Origin: Pseudocitrobacter vendiensis
Lineage (GTDB): Bacteria; Pseudomonadota; Gammaproteobacteria; Enterobacterales; Enterobacteriaceae
Length of the DNA stretch: 64,000 bases
Assembly: GCF_943590815.1 (NCBI RefSeq)
Contig: NZ_CALSBS010000023.1
Location: 1-64,000 of the forward strand
Reading direction: 5' to 3'
Shown: positions 8,844 to 19,572 of the stretch, piece by piece
Numbering within the stretch: position 1 is the first letter of the stretch
How the letters are laid out: each line of letters opens with the position of its first letter
Translations under genes and position numbers: made by a program
The notes under the pieces: model-generated
Told to the model about the DNA's origin: nothing
Seen by the model: only the letters and a program-made list of their open reading frames with translations
The model's database searches: none

Positions 8844-10056
8844 CCTTCCAGTCAGCCACGGCTTTAATGCGACGGCGCGTTAACTCTTCACGTATCGCGG
8901 GCCCCTGAAAACCCGCTTCTATCACCTCTTTGTTCGACACACTTTTCACCACGATCCATGCTTCACGCAGCAAGCGCCCTTGCGGGTAATCGCAGGCTTC
9001 AAAATGCGTACGTCCACGCACGTCGGCTTCGCTGGTTAGCGCAATCTGTTCAACGCGCTGCGGTTTACGCCAGGCATCGATTGAATCGAACAGCTTGATG
9101 ATGGTTTTCGGCTGCAAAATCGGGAAGGTGTGGATGAGATCGTGGAACTCGGCCACCAGTTTCGCTAAATCGCGCATCTCATTAGGCACTTTCAGGCGCA
9201 GGCAGAGTTGTTCTACCAGTTTAACGCCTGCCGGACCATGGCCGTGATGACGCGGCCAGAGATGTTTTGGTGTTAGGCCCTTGCCCAGATCGTGGCACAG
9301 GGTGGCGAAACGAATGTCGATATTCGGGCTCAGCATTGCCGACATTGTGAGCGTCATCAGCGTATGCACGCCGGTATCGATTTCCGGATGCCATTTCTCC
9401 GGCGCAGGCACGCCATACAGCGCGTCGATTTCCGGGAACAGCACTTTCAGCGCGCCGCAGTCGCGTAGGGTCTGGAAAAAGACTTGCGGGTTGCGGGTGC
9501 CGAGTGCGCCTTCCGTCTCTTTCCATACGCGTTCTGGCGTCAGGTGTTCAAGTTCGCCAGCGGCGGTCATGTTGCGCATCAGCGTCAGCGTTTCATCGGC
9601 AATGCGGAAACTCAGGTGGGCGTAGCGTGCGGCAAAACGCGCCACGCGCAGCACACGGAGCGGGTCTTCGCCAAAGGCGGGGGAAACATGACGTAGCAGA
9701 CGATTTTGTAAATCGGCACGACCGCCGTAGGGATCGATAATTGTGCCGTCATCGTCCTGCGCAAGGGCGTTAACTGTCAGGTCGCGGCGCAGCAGGTCCT
9801 GCTCCAGCGTGACATCCGGCGCAGCGTAGCAGGTGAACCCCGTATAACCAGACCCGGACTTCCGTTCAGTGCGCGCCAACGCATACTCTTCATGACTTTG
9901 CGGATGCAAAAACACAGGAAAATCGCGGCCTACCTGCTGGTAGCCCGCGTCGAGCATTTGCTGTGGCGTCGCGCCAACCACGACCCAATCTTTATCTTTG
10001 ACCGGCAGGCCTAATAAACCGTCTCTTACCGCACCACCGACCAGATAACTCTTCAC
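8815..10056 (-). CDS. cca: Multifunctional CCA tRNA nucleotidyltransferase
   Basis: Cca adds or repairs the 3' CCA of tRNA and carries an HD phosphohydrolase domain with phosphatase and phosphodiesterase activity. The protein is 413 aa. The N-terminal class II nucleotidyltransferase core has [10 protein letters not shown] (7-16) and the catalytic Asp21/Asp23 in KDKDWVV. The [12 protein letters not shown] and [15 protein letters not shown] motifs follow. The HD motif is CHDLGKG near residue 255. The start codon is GTG, preceded on the minus strand by GAGGAGAAGCGTGGC, and the same N-terminus is used in E. coli. Confidence 0.97.
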   Translation of the reverse strand: MKSYLVGGAVRDGLLGLPVKDKDWVVVGATPQQMLDAGYQQVGRDFPVFLHPQSHEEYALARTERKSGSGYTGFTCYAAPDVTLEQDLLRRDLTVNALAQDDDGTIIDPYGGRADLQNRLLRHVSPAFGEDPLRVLRVARFAARYAHLSFRIADETLTLMRNMTAAGELEHLTPERVWKETEGALGTRNPQVFFQTLRDCGALKVLFPEIDALYGVPAPEKWHPEIDTGVHTLMTLTMSAMLSPNIDIRFATLCHDLGKGLTPKHLWPRHHGHGPAGVKLVEQLCLRLKVPNEMRDLAKLVAEFHDLIHTFPILQPKTIIKLFDSIDAWRKPQRVEQIALTSEADVRGRTHFEACDYPQGRLLREAWIVVKSVSNKEVIEAGFQGPAIREELTRRRIKAVADWKEKRCPQPKD

Positions 10057-10114
10057 GCCACGCTTCTCCTCGTTGTTGTCCTCTGTGGATAATACGAGAG
10101 AAGCGGCGTTATGG

Positions 10115-10735
10115 CTAATTCATCCAGCGGTCTTTACGCTTGCGACTTGGCACCAGATGCGGCAGCACCAGGCCAAGAATCAGGCCTGCACCCAGCACGC
10201 CACCGCCATACATAAACCACTGCATGATGATGGTGCGCTGTTTATCGTCGAGCTGCAGGTTAGCGGCGCTCACTTTCTTCTGCGCCACAATCAGCTCATT
10301 TTTAAGTTTCTGGTTCTCTTCTTTCAGGCCGTTGATCACGCTGTCGCTTTGCGAGACTTTGGTCTGCATTTCAGCGGTGCGCTGATTCCAGGTTGAATCG
10401 ATGTTAGTCAGCTTGTCAGTCAGGGTTTTCACCTGATTTTCCAGATCCGGCACACGCGTGCGCAGGCTAGGGGTTTCCGTCAGCTCTTTCAGCGGGATCC
10501 ACGCGGTGCGGCCATTGCCGTCGCGAACTTGTCCATATTGAGTGCCGGGATTGGTTTGCAGCAGGGTGACTTCTTCACCAGCGTTAATAGAGCCTACGAG
10601 GCGATAGTTATCGCCAGGGCCGCTGCGAACCCAGGTATTCAGTTCATCAGAAACATAGCGCTTCTCATCAGCATGGGTGACGGCGGAAGCGGTGAGTGCA
10701 AGTAAAGTGACTGCGATTAGGCGTAATTTTGGCAT
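10115..10735 (-). CDS. ygiM: SH3-domain membrane protein YgiM
   Basis: A 206-aa protein from the start [20 protein letters not shown], matching E. coli YgiM. An upstream ATG would add 15 non-conserved residues. Order of parts: signal peptide (to about residue 22), bacterial SH3 domain (about 25-95, with [20 protein letters not shown]), coiled coil (about 95-165), one transmembrane helix (about 172-192) and a basic tail KRKDRWMN. The topology suggests an inner-membrane protein with a periplasmic SH3 domain. Its biochemical role is not established. It lies 58 nt upstream of cca on the same strand, so co-transcription is possible. Confidence 0.92.
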   Translation of the reverse strand: MPKLRLIAVTLLALTASAVTHADEKRYVSDELNTWVRSGPGDNYRLVGSINAGEEVTLLQTNPGTQYGQVRDGNGRTAWIPLKELTETPSLRTRVPDLENQVKTLTDKLTNIDSTWNQRTAEMQTKVSQSDSVINGLKEENQKLKNELIVAQKKVSAANLQLDDKQRTIIMQWFMYGGGVLGAGLILGLVLPHLVPSRKRKDRWMN

Positions 10736-10986
10736 CAGGTCATCGTTTTTGTCATAAAAGTGGAACGATAGTAGTGGCAACAGTCTGGCGACGCAAAGCC
10801 TTCTACAGCAATCAGAATCATCCAGGAGGCGCGGTTACATCGCAATAATGTTAACCACGTAAAGTTGCCGCGCAAAATGCGCATTGCATGGTAATTTTTC
10901 ACAAAATACTATCTACTGACAAAAAGATTACCGGGAAGTTCGCCGAAAGGGTACTCCCCGGGCCACGAAACCATAAGAAATCAGCC

Positions 10987-12288
10987 ATGGCACAAGAAAT
11001 TGAATTAAAGTTCCTCGTTGATGAGGCAGGCGTTGATACCCTGCGTCAGCATCTCTTCACCCTGAAGGCCGATCATACGGCGGCAGAGAAACTCCTTAAT
11101 ATTTACTACGAAACTGAAGATAACTGGCTGCGTCGTCATGATATGGGCCTGCGCATTCGCGGCGCGGGCGATCGCTATGAAATGACCCTGAAGGTGGCTG
11201 GTCGTACGGTTGGCGGGCTGCATCAGCGCCCGGAGTACAATATCGATCTCGACGAACCGAAACTCGCGCTGGAAAAACTGCCTGCTGAAGTCTGGCCGAA
11301 CGGCGAGCTGCCGGAAGGGCTGGCAGAGCAGGTGCAGCCGCTGTTCAGCACCGATTTCTTGCGTGAAAAGTGGGTGGTAAGCCACGGCAAGAGTAAGATT
11401 GAAATCGCGCTCGACCTGGGCGAGGTCAAAGCGGGTGATTATCAGGAACCGATTTGCGAGCTGGAACTGGAACTGCTTTCCGGCGAAACCGCTGATGTTC
11501 TGATGCTGGCGCAGCAGCTTAACCAAACCGGCCTGGTGCGTCAGGGCAGCCTGAGCAAGGCCGCGCGCGGCTATCATCTTGCGCAGGGAAACGAGGAACG
11601 TCCGATCAAGCCTGCGGAAATCATGCAAATCGCGCCGAAATCGACCATCGAACAGGGGCTGGAAGCGGCGCTGGAAAAAGCGCTGTCCCACTGGCAATAC
11701 CACGAAGAACTGTGGGTTCGCGGCAATAAAAAAGCGAAGGATGAAGTGCTGGCAGCCATTAGCCAGATTCGCCACACGCTGATGTTGTTTGGTGGCGTGG
11801 TGCCGCGCAAAGCCAGCGCGGCGCTGCGTGATTCACTGACCCAGGCTGAAGAGGTGCTGGGTGGCGACATTTCCGCGCATGATGCCGCCTTCAACGTGGC
11901 GGTGACGCAGGCTAAACTGGCCTTCACCGAGTGGTTGGTCACGCGCGGCTGGCAGCCGTTCCTCGATGCCAAAGCGCAGGCCAAAATCAACGACTCCTTT
12001 AAGCGTTTCGCCGATACCCACCTTTCACGTCAGGCCGCAGAGTTGCGCACCACGTTTGCGTATCCGCTGGGCGACAGTTACGCCGACCAGCTACCACGCT
12101 TAACGCGCGATATCACCTGTGTGCAACTGCTGGCGGGTTATTACAATCGCGCGCAGGCCGACGCCTGGCTGGCAAACTGGGTGGGATTACGTCACGCCAT
12201 TTTGACGCGCCAGCACATCGAAATTGAACATTTCCGCAATGAAGCACTGGCGGTTGAGCCATTCTGGTTACACAGCGGAAAACGATAA
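10987..12288 (+). CDS. ygiF: Inorganic triphosphatase YgiF (CYTH-CHAD)
   Basis: YgiF hydrolyses inorganic triphosphate. From MAQEIELKFLVDEAG it is 433 aa, as in E. coli. The frame stays open 33 codons upstream, but that part is not family sequence. The N-terminal CYTH domain (about 1-200) has the metal-binding EIELKF signature and later RIRG, KVAG and ELELEL strands. The C-terminal CHAD domain (about 220-430) is helical and rich in conserved His and Arg, with VRHTLMLFGG-like segments (IRHTLMLFGGVVPRKAS here). glnE follows 22 nt later, so the two are probably co-transcribed, followed by hldE. Confidence 0.96.
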   Translation: MAQEIELKFLVDEAGVDTLRQHLFTLKADHTAAEKLLNIYYETEDNWLRRHDMGLRIRGAGDRYEMTLKVAGRTVGGLHQRPEYNIDLDEPKLALEKLPAEVWPNGELPEGLAEQVQPLFSTDFLREKWVVSHGKSKIEIALDLGEVKAGDYQEPICELELELLSGETADVLMLAQQLNQTGLVRQGSLSKAARGYHLAQGNEERPIKPAEIMQIAPKSTIEQGLEAALEKALSHWQYHEELWVRGNKKAKDEVLAAISQIRHTLMLFGGVVPRKASAALRDSLTQAEEVLGGDISAHDAAFNVAVTQAKLAFTEWLVTRGWQPFLDAKAQAKINDSFKRFADTHLSRQAAELRTTFAYPLGDSYADQLPRLTRDITCVQLLAGYYNRAQADAWLANWVGLRHAILTRQHIEIEHFRNEALAVEPFWLHSGKR

Positions 12289-12309
12289 CTGACCTCAGGG
12301 AAACCGAGT

Positions 12310-15150
12310 ATGACCCCGCTTTCATCGCAGTTACAGCAGCACTGGCAGACATTGGTTGAGCGGCTGCCGGAGACCTTTCCGGTTGCGACGCTGACGCCTC
12401 AGACGCAAGCCGTCATGACGTTCAGCGATTTCGTTCAGCAAAGCCTGACGATGTACCCTGAATGGCTGGAAACGCTCACCAGCCAGCCGCCGCAAGCGGA
12501 CGAATGGCAGCACTATCGCGACTGGCTGCAGGCCGCGCTGGTAGACGTAACCGATGAAGCCGGGCTCATGCGCGAACTGCGGTTGTTCCGCCGACGTATC
12601 ATGGTACGCATCGCCTGGGCGCAGTCGCTGTCGCTAATTTCTGAGGTGGATACACTGCAACAACTCAGTGTGTTGGCCGAGACGCTGATCGTCAGCGCCC
12701 GCGACTGGCTTTATGACGCCTGTTGCCGGGAATGGGGCACGCCCTGCAACGCCGATGGCGTCGCACAGCCGCTGCTGATTCTTGGGATGGGCAAGCTGGG
12801 CGGAGGCGAACTCAATTTTTCCTCGGATATCGACCTGATTTTTGCCTGGCCGGAGCACGGCGCCACGCGCGGTGGGCGTCGTGAACTCGACAACGCCCAG
12901 TTCTTTACCCGCCTCGGTCAGCGCTTGATTAAAGTGCTCGACCAGCCGACGCAGGATGGCTTTGTCTATCGCGTCGATATGCGTTTGCGCCCGTTTGGCG
13001 ACAGTGGCCCGCTGGTGCTGAGCTTCGCCGCGCTGGAGGATTATTACCAGGAGCAGGGCCGCGACTGGGAACGTTACGCGATGGTAAAAGCGCGGATTAT
13101 GGGCGACAACGATGACGTCTGGAGCCAGGAACTGCGTGCGATGCTACGGCCATTCGTTTTCCGTCGCTACATCGACTTCAGCGTGATCCAGTCGTTGCGC
13201 AGCATGAAAGGAATGATTGCCCGCGAAGTGCGCCGTCGGGGTCTGAAAGACAACATCAAGCTAGGCGCAGGCGGTATCCGCGAAATTGAATTTATCGTTC
13301 AGGTATTCCAGTTGATTCGTGGCGGGCGTGAACCGACGTTACAGCAGCGTTCTTTGCTGCCGACGCTGGCGGCGATTGAAAATCTGAATCTGCTTTCAGC
13401 GCAGGACGCAGACGCGCTGCGCGAAGCCTATATTTTCCTGCGTCGCCTGGAAAATCTGCTGCAAAGCATCAACGATGAACAGACGCAGACCCTGCCGGGC
13501 GACGACCTTAACCGCGCGCGTCTGGCGTGGGGAATGGGCGTGTCTGACTGGGAGGGGCTGACTGTACAGCTTGAAGGGCTGATGGCGGGTGTGCGCCGCA
13601 TTTTTGACGAATTGATTGGCGATGATGAATCCTCGCCGGAAGAAGAAACGCTGGCTGAAGACTGGCGCGAACTCTGGCAGGACACGTTGCAGGAAGAGGA
13701 CAACCCGCCGGTGTTGGCGCACCTCAGCGAGGACGATCGCCGTCAGGTGGTGGCGCTGATTGCGGATTTCCGTAAAGAACTGGATAAACGTACCATTGGC
13801 CCGCGCGGGCGCCAGGTGCTGGATTCCCTGATGCCGCATCTGTTGAGCGAAGTGTGCGTGCGCGATGACGCGCCGGTGCCGCTGATGCGCATCACGCCGC
13901 TACTGATTGGCATCGTCACGCGAACCACCTATCTGGAACTGCTGAGCGAATATCCGGGGACGCTGAAACACCTCATCCGTTTATGCGCGGCCTCGCCGAT
14001 GGTCGCGAGCCAGCTGGCGCGATACCCGTTGCTGCTGGATGAACTGCTCGATCCGAACACGCTTTATCAACCGACGGCTACCGACGCCTATCGCGACGAG
14101 CTACGCCAGTATTTGCTGCGCGTGCCGGAAGAAGATGAAGAACAACAACTGGAAGCATTACGCCAGTTTAAACAGGCCCAGTTGCTGCACATCGCGGCGG
14201 CGGATATCGCCGGAACCTTGCCGGTGATGAAGGTAAGCGATCATCTGACCTGGCTTGCGGAAGCGATGATCGACGCGGTTGTGCATCAGGCATGGACGCA
14301 AATGGTCGCCCGTTATGGGCAGCCTACGCATCTGCATGACCGCCACGGGCGCGGTTTTGCGGTGATTGGTTACGGCAAGTTGGGCGGCTGGGAACTGGGT
14401 TATAGCTCCGATCTCGATTTGGTGTTCCTTCACGACTGCCCGGCGGATGTGATGACCGATGGTGACCGCGAAATCGATGGTCGCCAGTTCTACCTGCGCC
14501 TGGCGCAACGCATTATGCATCTGTTCAGCACGCGGACCTCCTCCGGCATCCTGTATGAAGTTGACGCGCGCCTGCGCCCGTCCGGTGCGGCGGGAATGTT
14601 GGTCACTACGGCTGAAGCCTTTGCTGATTACCAGCAAAACGAAGCGTGGACGTGGGAACATCAGGCGCTGGTTCGCGCGCGTGTGGTCTATGGCGATCCG
14701 CAGCTTCAGCAGCAGTTTGATGCCATTCGCCGCCAGATCCTCACCAACGTCCGCGATGGCGACACCTTACGCACGGAAGTGCGGGAAATGCGCGAAAAAA
14801 TGCGCGCCCATCTGGGGGGTAAGCAGCGAGATCGCTTTGATATCAAAACTGATGCTGGCGGGATCACTGACATTGAATTCATTACGCAATATCTGGTGCT
14901 GCGCTACGCGCATGAAAAACCGAAGCTGACGCGGTGGTCTGATAATGTGCGCATCCTCGAACTGCTGGCGCAGAACGACATTATGGATGAGCAGGAAGCG
15001 CAAGCGTTGACTCGCGCCTATACCACGCTGCGCGATGCGTTGCATCATCTGGCGTTGCAGGAATTACCCGGGAACGTGGGGCTTGAGCGTTTTACCACCG
15101 AGCGTGAACAGGTAGAAGCGAGTTGGCTGAAGTGGCTGGTCACGCCGTGA
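12310..15150 (+). CDS. glnE: Glutamine synthetase adenylyltransferase/adenylyl-removing enzyme
   Basis: GlnE reversibly adenylylates glutamine synthetase in response to PII state and glutamine. The 946-aa protein has the expected duplication. The N-terminal adenylyl-removase domain shows [18 protein letters not shown] near 160-178. The C-terminal adenylyltransferase domain shows [18 protein letters not shown] near 685-703. Each carries the paired catalytic Asp, and the PII-binding helical domain lies between them. It lies 22 nt after ygiF and 48 nt before hldE, the standard enterobacterial operon. Confidence 0.98.
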   Translation: MTPLSSQLQQHWQTLVERLPETFPVATLTPQTQAVMTFSDFVQQSLTMYPEWLETLTSQPPQADEWQHYRDWLQAALVDVTDEAGLMRELRLFRRRIMVRIAWAQSLSLISEVDTLQQLSVLAETLIVSARDWLYDACCREWGTPCNADGVAQPLLILGMGKLGGGELNFSSDIDLIFAWPEHGATRGGRRELDNAQFFTRLGQRLIKVLDQPTQDGFVYRVDMRLRPFGDSGPLVLSFAALEDYYQEQGRDWERYAMVKARIMGDNDDVWSQELRAMLRPFVFRRYIDFSVIQSLRSMKGMIAREVRRRGLKDNIKLGAGGIREIEFIVQVFQLIRGGREPTLQQRSLLPTLAAIENLNLLSAQDADALREAYIFLRRLENLLQSINDEQTQTLPGDDLNRARLAWGMGVSDWEGLTVQLEGLMAGVRRIFDELIGDDESSPEEETLAEDWRELWQDTLQEEDNPPVLAHLSEDDRRQVVALIADFRKELDKRTIGPRGRQVLDSLMPHLLSEVCVRDDAPVPLMRITPLLIGIVTRTTYLELLSEYPGTLKHLIRLCAASPMVASQLARYPLLLDELLDPNTLYQPTATDAYRDELRQYLLRVPEEDEEQQLEALRQFKQAQLLHIAAADIAGTLPVMKVSDHLTWLAEAMIDAVVHQAWTQMVARYGQPTHLHDRHGRGFAVIGYGKLGGWELGYSSDLDLVFLHDCPADVMTDGDREIDGRQFYLRLAQRIMHLFSTRTSSGILYEVDARLRPSGAAGMLVTTAEAFADYQQNEAWTWEHQALVRARVVYGDPQLQQQFDAIRRQILTNVRDGDTLRTEVREMREKMRAHLGGKQRDRFDIKTDAGGITDIEFITQYLVLRYAHEKPKLTRWSDNVRILELLAQNDIMDEQEAQALTRAYTTLRDALHHLALQELPGNVGLERFTTEREQVEASWLKWLVTP

Positions 15151-15198
15151 AATGTGCTATTATCGCGCCAATTTTTTTGAATCTCTCAGGAGACACGA

Positions 15199-16632
15199 AT
15201 GAAAGTAACGCTGCCAGAATATGAGCGCGCAGGGGTGATGGTTGTGGGTGATGTGATGCTGGATCGCTACTGGTATGGCCCAACCAGCCGTATTTCCCCG
15301 GAAGCGCCGGTGCCGGTGGTGAAGGTTGAAACCATCGAAGAACGTCCTGGCGGCGCGGCGAACGTGGCGATGAATATTGCGTCCCTGGGAGCGAATTCTC
15401 GTCTGGTCGGCCTGACCGGTATTGACGACGCGGCGCGCGCATTGAACAAAGCGCTGGCGGATGTGAACGTCAAATGTGATTTTGTCTCGGTGGCGACCCA
15501 CCCGACCATCACTAAGCTGCGCGTGCTCTCACGTAATCAGCAACTGATTCGTCTCGACTTCGAAGAAGGCTTTGCCGGGGTTGATCCGCAGCCGCTGCAT
15601 GACCGCATTAAAAGCGGGCTGGCAAGCGTCGGCGCTCTGGTGCTCTCCGACTACGCTAAGGGCGCGCTGGAAAGCGTTCAGCAGATGATTAAGCTGGCGC
15701 GCGAAGCGAAAGTCCCGGTGCTCATCGACCCGAAAGGCACGGATTTTGAACGTTATCGTGGCGCAACGCTGCTGACGCCAAATCTCTCTGAGTTTGAAGC
15801 GGTAGTGGGCAAATGCAAAAGCGAAGCGGAGATCGTTGAGCGCGGTATGAAGCTGATCGCTGATTACGACCTTTCCGCGCTGCTGGTGACGCGTTCCGAG
15901 CAGGGCATGACGCTGCTCCAGCCGGGCAAAGAACCGCTGCATCAACCGACCCAGGCACAGGAAGTGTATGACGTTACCGGTGCTGGTGATACGGTAATTG
16001 GCGTGCTGGCGGCAACGCTTGCGGCGGGTAATTCTCTTGAAGACGCCTGCTACTTCGCCAACGCAGCGGCAGGCGTGGTGGTGGGTAAACTCGGTACGTC
16101 AACCGTTTCCCCTATCGAACTGGAAAACGCCGTGCGTGGTCGTGCGGAAACCGGTTTTGGCGTGATGAGCGAAGAAGAGCTGAAACAGGCGGTGGCTGCT
16201 GCACGTAAACGCGGCGAGAAAGTGGTGATGACCAACGGTGTGTTCGACATTCTGCACGCGGGGCACGTCTCTTATCTGGCCAATGCACGTAAGCTGGGCG
16301 ATCGCCTGATCGTCGCGGTGAACAGCGATGCATCGACCAAACGCCTGAAGGGAGAATCCCGCCCGGTAAACCCGCTGGAACAGCGCATGATCGTGCTGGG
16401 CGCACTGGAATCCGTCGACTGGGTGGTCTCTTTTGAAGAAGATACCCCGCAGCGCCTGATCGCCGGGATCTTACCGGATCGCCTGGTGAAAGGCGGTGAC
16501 TATAAACCTGAACAGATTGCCGGTAGCGAAGAAGTGTGGGCCAACGGCGGTGAAGTGCTGGTGCTGAACTTCGAAGACGGTTGCTCGACCACCAATATCA
16601 TCAAAAAGATTCAAAAAGACGCTAATAAATAA
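15199..16632 (+). CDS. hldE: Bifunctional heptose-7-phosphate kinase/adenylyltransferase HldE
   Basis: HldE makes ADP-D-glycero-D-manno-heptose for LPS inner core. The product is 477 aa. The N-terminal PfkB-type kinase domain (about 1-318) has GGAANVAMN and the ATP/anion-hole motif TGAGDTVIG. The C-terminal nucleotidyltransferase domain (about 344-477) has [16 protein letters not shown] with the HxGH motif. The start follows AGGAGACACGA, a strong ribosome-binding site. It is last in ygiF-glnE-hldE and ends at a clear terminator. E. coli yqiJ-yqiK, which follow there, are absent. Confidence 0.98.
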   Translation: MKVTLPEYERAGVMVVGDVMLDRYWYGPTSRISPEAPVPVVKVETIEERPGGAANVAMNIASLGANSRLVGLTGIDDAARALNKALADVNVKCDFVSVATHPTITKLRVLSRNQQLIRLDFEEGFAGVDPQPLHDRIKSGLASVGALVLSDYAKGALESVQQMIKLAREAKVPVLIDPKGTDFERYRGATLLTPNLSEFEAVVGKCKSEAEIVERGMKLIADYDLSALLVTRSEQGMTLLQPGKEPLHQPTQAQEVYDVTGAGDTVIGVLAATLAAGNSLEDACYFANAAAGVVVGKLGTSTVSPIELENAVRGRAETGFGVMSEEELKQAVAAARKRGEKVVMTNGVFDILHAGHVSYLANARKLGDRLIVAVNSDASTKRLKGESRPVNPLEQRMIVLGALESVDWVVSFEEDTPQRLIAGILPDRLVKGGDYKPEQIAGSEEVWANGGEVLVLNFEDGCSTTNIIKKIQKDANK

Positions 16633-16649
16633 GCGGCATTTGCTTCGTT

Positions 16650-16688
16650 TAAAAGCCCTGTTGCCTTCGGACGACAGGGCTTTTTATT
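16650..16688 (+). terminator. Terminator of hldE
   Basis: AAAAGCCCTGT pairs with ACAGGGCTTTTT across a 12-nt loop containing CCTTCGG, followed by a T run. It is a strong intrinsic terminator, readable in both directions. Confidence 0.9.
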
Positions 16689-16829
16689 GATTAATCAGAA
16701 ATATGATTTAGCACATTTTTTATCCACAATAAGCGCACGGAATGTCCAAATTCTGATTTTTGGTCGGCGAATACTGAAGTCAGATAAAGCATATACACTC
16801 AGATATACAACGACTGAAGGAGTATGCCG

Positions 16830-17033
16830 ATGGACAACAGCAATATTTATTCCCTGAATAATTTTGATTTTTTGGCCCAGAGCTTTGCCAGAATGCACGA
16901 TCAGGGCCAGGAAGTTGATTTAGAAGCGATTACCGGCAACATGGATGAAGAGCACCGCGTCTGGTTCTGTAAGCGTTATGAACGTTACTGCCGGGTGGTG
17001 GAGACGAGTAGCATGCCTGAGCTGGAACACTGA
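16830..17033 (+). CDS. glgS: Surface composition regulator GlgS (ScoR)
   Basis: GlgS is a small three-helix protein first linked to glycogen and later shown in E. coli to reduce flagella and fimbriae. The 67-aa reading starts [20 protein letters not shown]. The AAGGAG ribosome-binding site is seven bases from this ATG but only one or two bases from the in-frame ATG at 16824, so the later start is preferred. The conserved core [19 protein letters not shown] is present, and the end ELEH is as in E. coli. Expression in E. coli depends on RpoS and cAMP-CRP; I did not identify those sites here. Confidence 0.9.
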   Translation: MDNSNIYSLNNFDFLAQSFARMHDQGQEVDLEAITGNMDEEHRVWFCKRYERYCRVVETSSMPELEH

Positions 17034-17081
17034 TACGATTATGCTGGGGGTAACGTTTATCCCTGGCTGGGGACGTAGATC

Positions 17082-17112
17082 GTAGGCCGGGTAAGCGCAG
17101 CGCCACCCGGCA
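17082..17112. repeat. REP element between glgS and ubiK
   Basis: GTAGGCCGGGTAAGCGCAGCGCCACCCGGC is a standard REP palindrome between the convergent glgS and ubiK. Confidence 0.85.
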
Positions 17113-17118
17113 TTTTAC

Positions 17119-17385
17119 TTACTCTTTATCTTCTGACGGCGCAGCCGCACGGCTTTCTAACTCACTCAGACGCTGTTCCAGCAATGCCAGTTTCTCACGG
17201 GTACGCAGCAGCACCTGCGTCTGTACGTCGAACTCTTCACGGCTTACCAAATCCAGACGAGTTAGCTGTGACTGCAGGACCTGACGGACTTTTTTCTCTA
17301 CATCATCCCCGAAATCACGGAGGCCTTTCGGCATAGATTCATGGACCTGGCGTGCGATTTGTTCAATTTTTTTCGGGTCAATCAT
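17119..17385 (-). CDS. ubiK: Ubiquinone biosynthesis accessory factor UbiK
   Basis: UbiK (YqiC) works with UbiJ in the ubiquinone-synthesising complex under aerobic conditions and can promote membrane fusion in vitro. The 88-aa protein starts [20 protein letters not shown]. It is helical, with a C-terminal coiled coil ([19 protein letters not shown]) that mediates trimer formation in the family. It is slightly shorter than the E. coli protein as I recall it, the difference being in the Ala/Lys tail. It is divergent from ribB, with the FMN riboswitch in the gap. Confidence 0.93.
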   Translation of the reverse strand: MIDPKKIEQIARQVHESMPKGLRDFGDDVEKKVRQVLQSQLTRLDLVSREEFDVQTQVLLRTREKLALLEQRLSELESRAAAPSEDKE

Positions 17386-17471
17386 CGTCGTTTACCTGAT
17401 TTGTCTGTTCTGACATTCATTGTAGTGCCTTACTTCCTCCCGATAAACCAGAATTGTTCGAAGCTTATGCA

Positions 17472-17500
17472 TTGCCGAAGATAGTCAATGGGGTTATAGT
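17472..17500 (+). promoter_or_regulatory. ribB promoter
   Basis: TTGCCG (17472-17477) and TATAGT (17495-17500) are separated by exactly 17 bp, a good sigma-70 promoter. The predicted start near 17507 lies just before the FMN riboswitch, so the aptamer is at the 5' end of the transcript. Confidence 0.8.
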
Positions 17501-17507
17501 GAGTACG

Positions 17508-17657
17508 CTTATTCTCAGGGCGGGGCGAAATTCCCCACCGGCGGTAAATCAGCTACGGCTGAAAGCCCGCGAGCGCTTCCGGTGCGAATTGGAAGGTCAG
17601 CAGATCCGGTGTAATTCCGGGGCCGACGGTTAGAGTCCGGATGGGAGAGAGTAACGA
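17508..17657 (+). promoter_or_regulatory. FMN riboswitch (RFN element) of ribB
   Basis: The RFN consensus segments are present in order: TTCTCAGGGCGGGGCGAAATTCCCC, ACCGGCGGTAAATC, AGCCCGCGAGCGC, GGTCAGCAGATCCGGT, AATTCCGGGGCCGACGGT and AGAGTCCGGATGGGAGAGA. FMN binding to this aptamer represses ribB in enterobacteria. It lies between the promoter and the ribB start, giving a leader of about 255 nt. Confidence 0.97.
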
Positions 17658-17690
17658 TCCAGTCGGGCTGAGCCCGCTCGCGTTATCCAT
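17652..17690 (+). promoter_or_regulatory. Expression-platform hairpin of the ribB riboswitch
   Basis: GTAACG pairs with CGTTA, and GGGCTGAGCCC forms an inner hairpin, directly after the aptamer. There is no strong U-tract next to it. Control therefore may act through alternative pairing or Rho rather than a simple intrinsic terminator. A T run (GTTTTTTTACC) occurs only just before the ATG. Confidence 0.55.
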
Positions 17691-17761
17691 TTGCCGCTAA
17701 ACCGGCACTCCTAAGACTGCCCTGATTCTGGTAACCATAATTTTAACGAGGTTTTTTTACC

Positions 17762-18415
17762 ATGAATCAGACGCTACTTTCCTCTTTTGGTACTGCTTTT
17801 GAACGCGTTGAAAACGCATTGATTGCCCTGCGCGAAGGCCGCGGCGCAATGGTGCTGGACGACGAAAACCGTGAAAACGAAGGCGACATGGTCTTTGCCG
17901 CCGAAAACATGACTGTTGAACAAATGGCGCTGACTATCCGTCACGGTAGCGGCATCGTTTGTCTGTGCCTGACGGAAGAACGCCGTAAACAGCTGGATCT
18001 GCCAATGATGGTAGAGAACAACACCAGCGCGTATGGAACCGGCTTCACCATTACCATCGAAGCGGCACACGGCGTGACCACCGGCGTTTCTGCCGCTGAC
18101 CGCCTGACTACCGTTCGCGCAGCGATTGCCGACGGCGCCAAACCGTCTGACCTGAACCGTCCCGGCCACGTCTTCCCGCTGCGCGCGCAGCAGGGTGGCG
18201 TACTGACTCGTGGCGGCCACACTGAAGCGACCATCGATTTGGTTTCTCTGGCTGGCTTCAAACCGGCAGGCGTGTTGTGTGAACTGACCAACGACGACGG
18301 TACCATGGCGCGTGCGCCAGAGTGCATCGAGTTTGCTCGCAAACACAATATGGCACTGGTGACCATCGAAGATCTGGTGGCTTATCGCCAGGCACATGAG
18401 CGTAAAGCAAGTTAA
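17762..18415 (+). CDS. ribB: 3,4-dihydroxy-2-butanone-4-phosphate synthase
   Basis: RibB converts ribulose-5-phosphate to 3,4-dihydroxy-2-butanone 4-phosphate plus formate for riboflavin synthesis. The 217-aa protein has the acidic metal-binding loop [16 protein letters not shown] (about 33-48), the [13 protein letters not shown] region, and [11 protein letters not shown] near 150, all hallmarks of the single-domain enterobacterial enzyme. The upstream ACGAGG serves as ribosome-binding site. It is regulated by the FMN riboswitch in its leader. Confidence 0.98.
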   Translation: MNQTLLSSFGTAFERVENALIALREGRGAMVLDDENRENEGDMVFAAENMTVEQMALTIRHGSGIVCLCLTEERRKQLDLPMMVENNTSAYGTGFTITIEAAHGVTTGVSAADRLTTVRAAIADGAKPSDLNRPGHVFPLRAQQGGVLTRGGHTEATIDLVSLAGFKPAGVLCELTNDDGTMARAPECIEFARKHNMALVTIEDLVAYRQAHERKAS

Positions 18416-18443
18416 TTCCCGATTCACCGCTCGCTGTTCGCCG

Positions 18444-18474
18444 GCCGGATAAGGCATTCATGCCGTATCCGGCG
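18444..18474. repeat. REP-like palindrome after ribB
   Basis: GCCGGATAAGGCATTCATGCC..GTATCCGGC is a REP-type palindrome directly before the terminator shared by ribB and the fimbrial operon. Confidence 0.75.
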
Positions 18475-18475
18475 A

Positions 18476-18505
18476 TAAAGCCCGCCTCGCGGGCTTTTTT
18501 GTTTT
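18476..18505. terminator. Terminator between ribB and the fimbrial operon
   Basis: AAAGCCCGC pairs with GCGGGCTTT around CTC and runs into TTTTGTTTTT on the plus strand. It ends ribB and touches the 3' end of the fimbrial operon. Confidence 0.9.
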
Positions 18506-19572
18506 TAGTTGTAGTTAATCTTAAACAGCACCACCGTTTCGAACGGCCCCGTTTTTACCGTTTCCCCTGCGACCTGACTCAGTTCCGCCTGGTATGTTTT
18601 TTCCCGCATCAATAAAGAGGGATCGAAATCAGCGTATTCTGTGTACTCGTTGTAGGTGTAAAACGCGTTCTTTTCCGTATCGCGAATTTTAAGTTGCAGG
18701 CCATTACCTAATCTCAGGGAAGTATCGTCATCTGCCAGTGTTTCAGTGGTGTAGAACGAGGAAGAGACTTTAAAGGTATCAGTGCATTCGTTATTCGCGA
18801 TATTTTTTGTCGTTTTGACCGAGAAACTACGGGTTAGCGTTTTGTGATTAATTTCCATGTTGTTAAACGTACCGAAATCAATGGTCTGATTTTCCGGGTA
18901 GATGCTGAAATTGACGCTGCAATCCAGTACGCGAATCTGGTCCAGCCCGGTGACGTGGTACTTAAGGTTCTTCGCTTCTGGGTTTTGGTTTACGCCACCG
19001 ACGCCGTCAAACTGCACCAGTATGTAATCGCTAATGCTGCTCCTGTAATCGTGAGGGGGCATTGTAATAACCTTCACATACAGCCTCATACGTGCAGTAA
19101 AGGTACGAGAATAGTGGATATTGTTCACATCACCTGAACAAAGATAGTGCTCCCAGCCGGCTGCTTTAATTTGCTCAGGGGTGTAGATCTCGAATTGTTT
19201 ATTGTCCAGACACTGATGTGTATCAATGCCGGTACTGCCCTGAGAGGCATCGTAATCCACACCTTCATAGGTTACGCCAAGCTGGTAATAGGGGTCATTG
19301 ATGGCGATATAGGGGTTCACCCAGGCATAAATATTTTCATTGCTGAAGTTTGGCGCAGTGCCCGTATCGCAGTAAACCGGGATTTTAATATCGTTACTTT
19401 CCCAGATTTTGTCGCCAGGTTTTGCATTATTTGGCACAGCAAAGGGCTCAATATTTGTGAATCCCTCAACCGGGCCGCCAGTTGAAGCAAGATAGCAATT
19501 GACAGCCAGGGCCGCGCGCACAGGAATGAGCGTAAGCAAAAGAAGTGTCATCAGGAGCAAAATGCGCTTCAT
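18505..19572 (-). CDS. Fimbrial tip adhesin-like protein (YqiI-like)
   Basis: A 355-aa secreted protein with a signal peptide ([20 protein letters not shown], cleaved near Ala23). The N-terminal half (about 25-215) is Cys-containing and unlike pilins, fitting a receptor-binding lectin domain. The C-terminal half has pilin-domain features ([10 protein letters not shown], a second Cys near 263) and ends [11 protein letters not shown], resembling a chaperone-recognition strand. It is the last gene of a subunit-usher-chaperone-adhesin operon and overlaps the chaperone gene by 4 nt. The position corresponds to yqiI in the E. coli operon. The ligand is unknown. Confidence 0.75.
   Translation of the reverse strand: MKRILLLMTLLLLTLIPVRAALAVNCYLASTGGPVEGFTNIEPFAVPNNAKPGDKIWESNDIKIPVYCDTGTAPNFSNENIYAWVNPYIAINDPYYQLGVTYEGVDYDASQGSTGIDTHQCLDNKQFEIYTPEQIKAAGWEHYLCSGDVNNIHYSRTFTARMRLYVKVITMPPHDYRSSISDYILVQFDGVGGVNQNPEAKNLKYHVTGLDQIRVLDCSVNFSIYPENQTIDFGTFNNMEINHKTLTRSFSVKTTKNIANNECTDTFKVSSSFYTTETLADDDTSLRLGNGLQLKIRDTEKNAFYTYNEYTEYADFDPSLLMREKTYQAELSQVAGETVKTGPFETVVLFKINYN

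Noticed and set aside
10888-10986. 33-codon N-terminal extension of YgiF
   Set aside because: Not part of the CYTH domain and lies over the ygiM/ygiF promoter region; the conserved start is MAQEIELKF.
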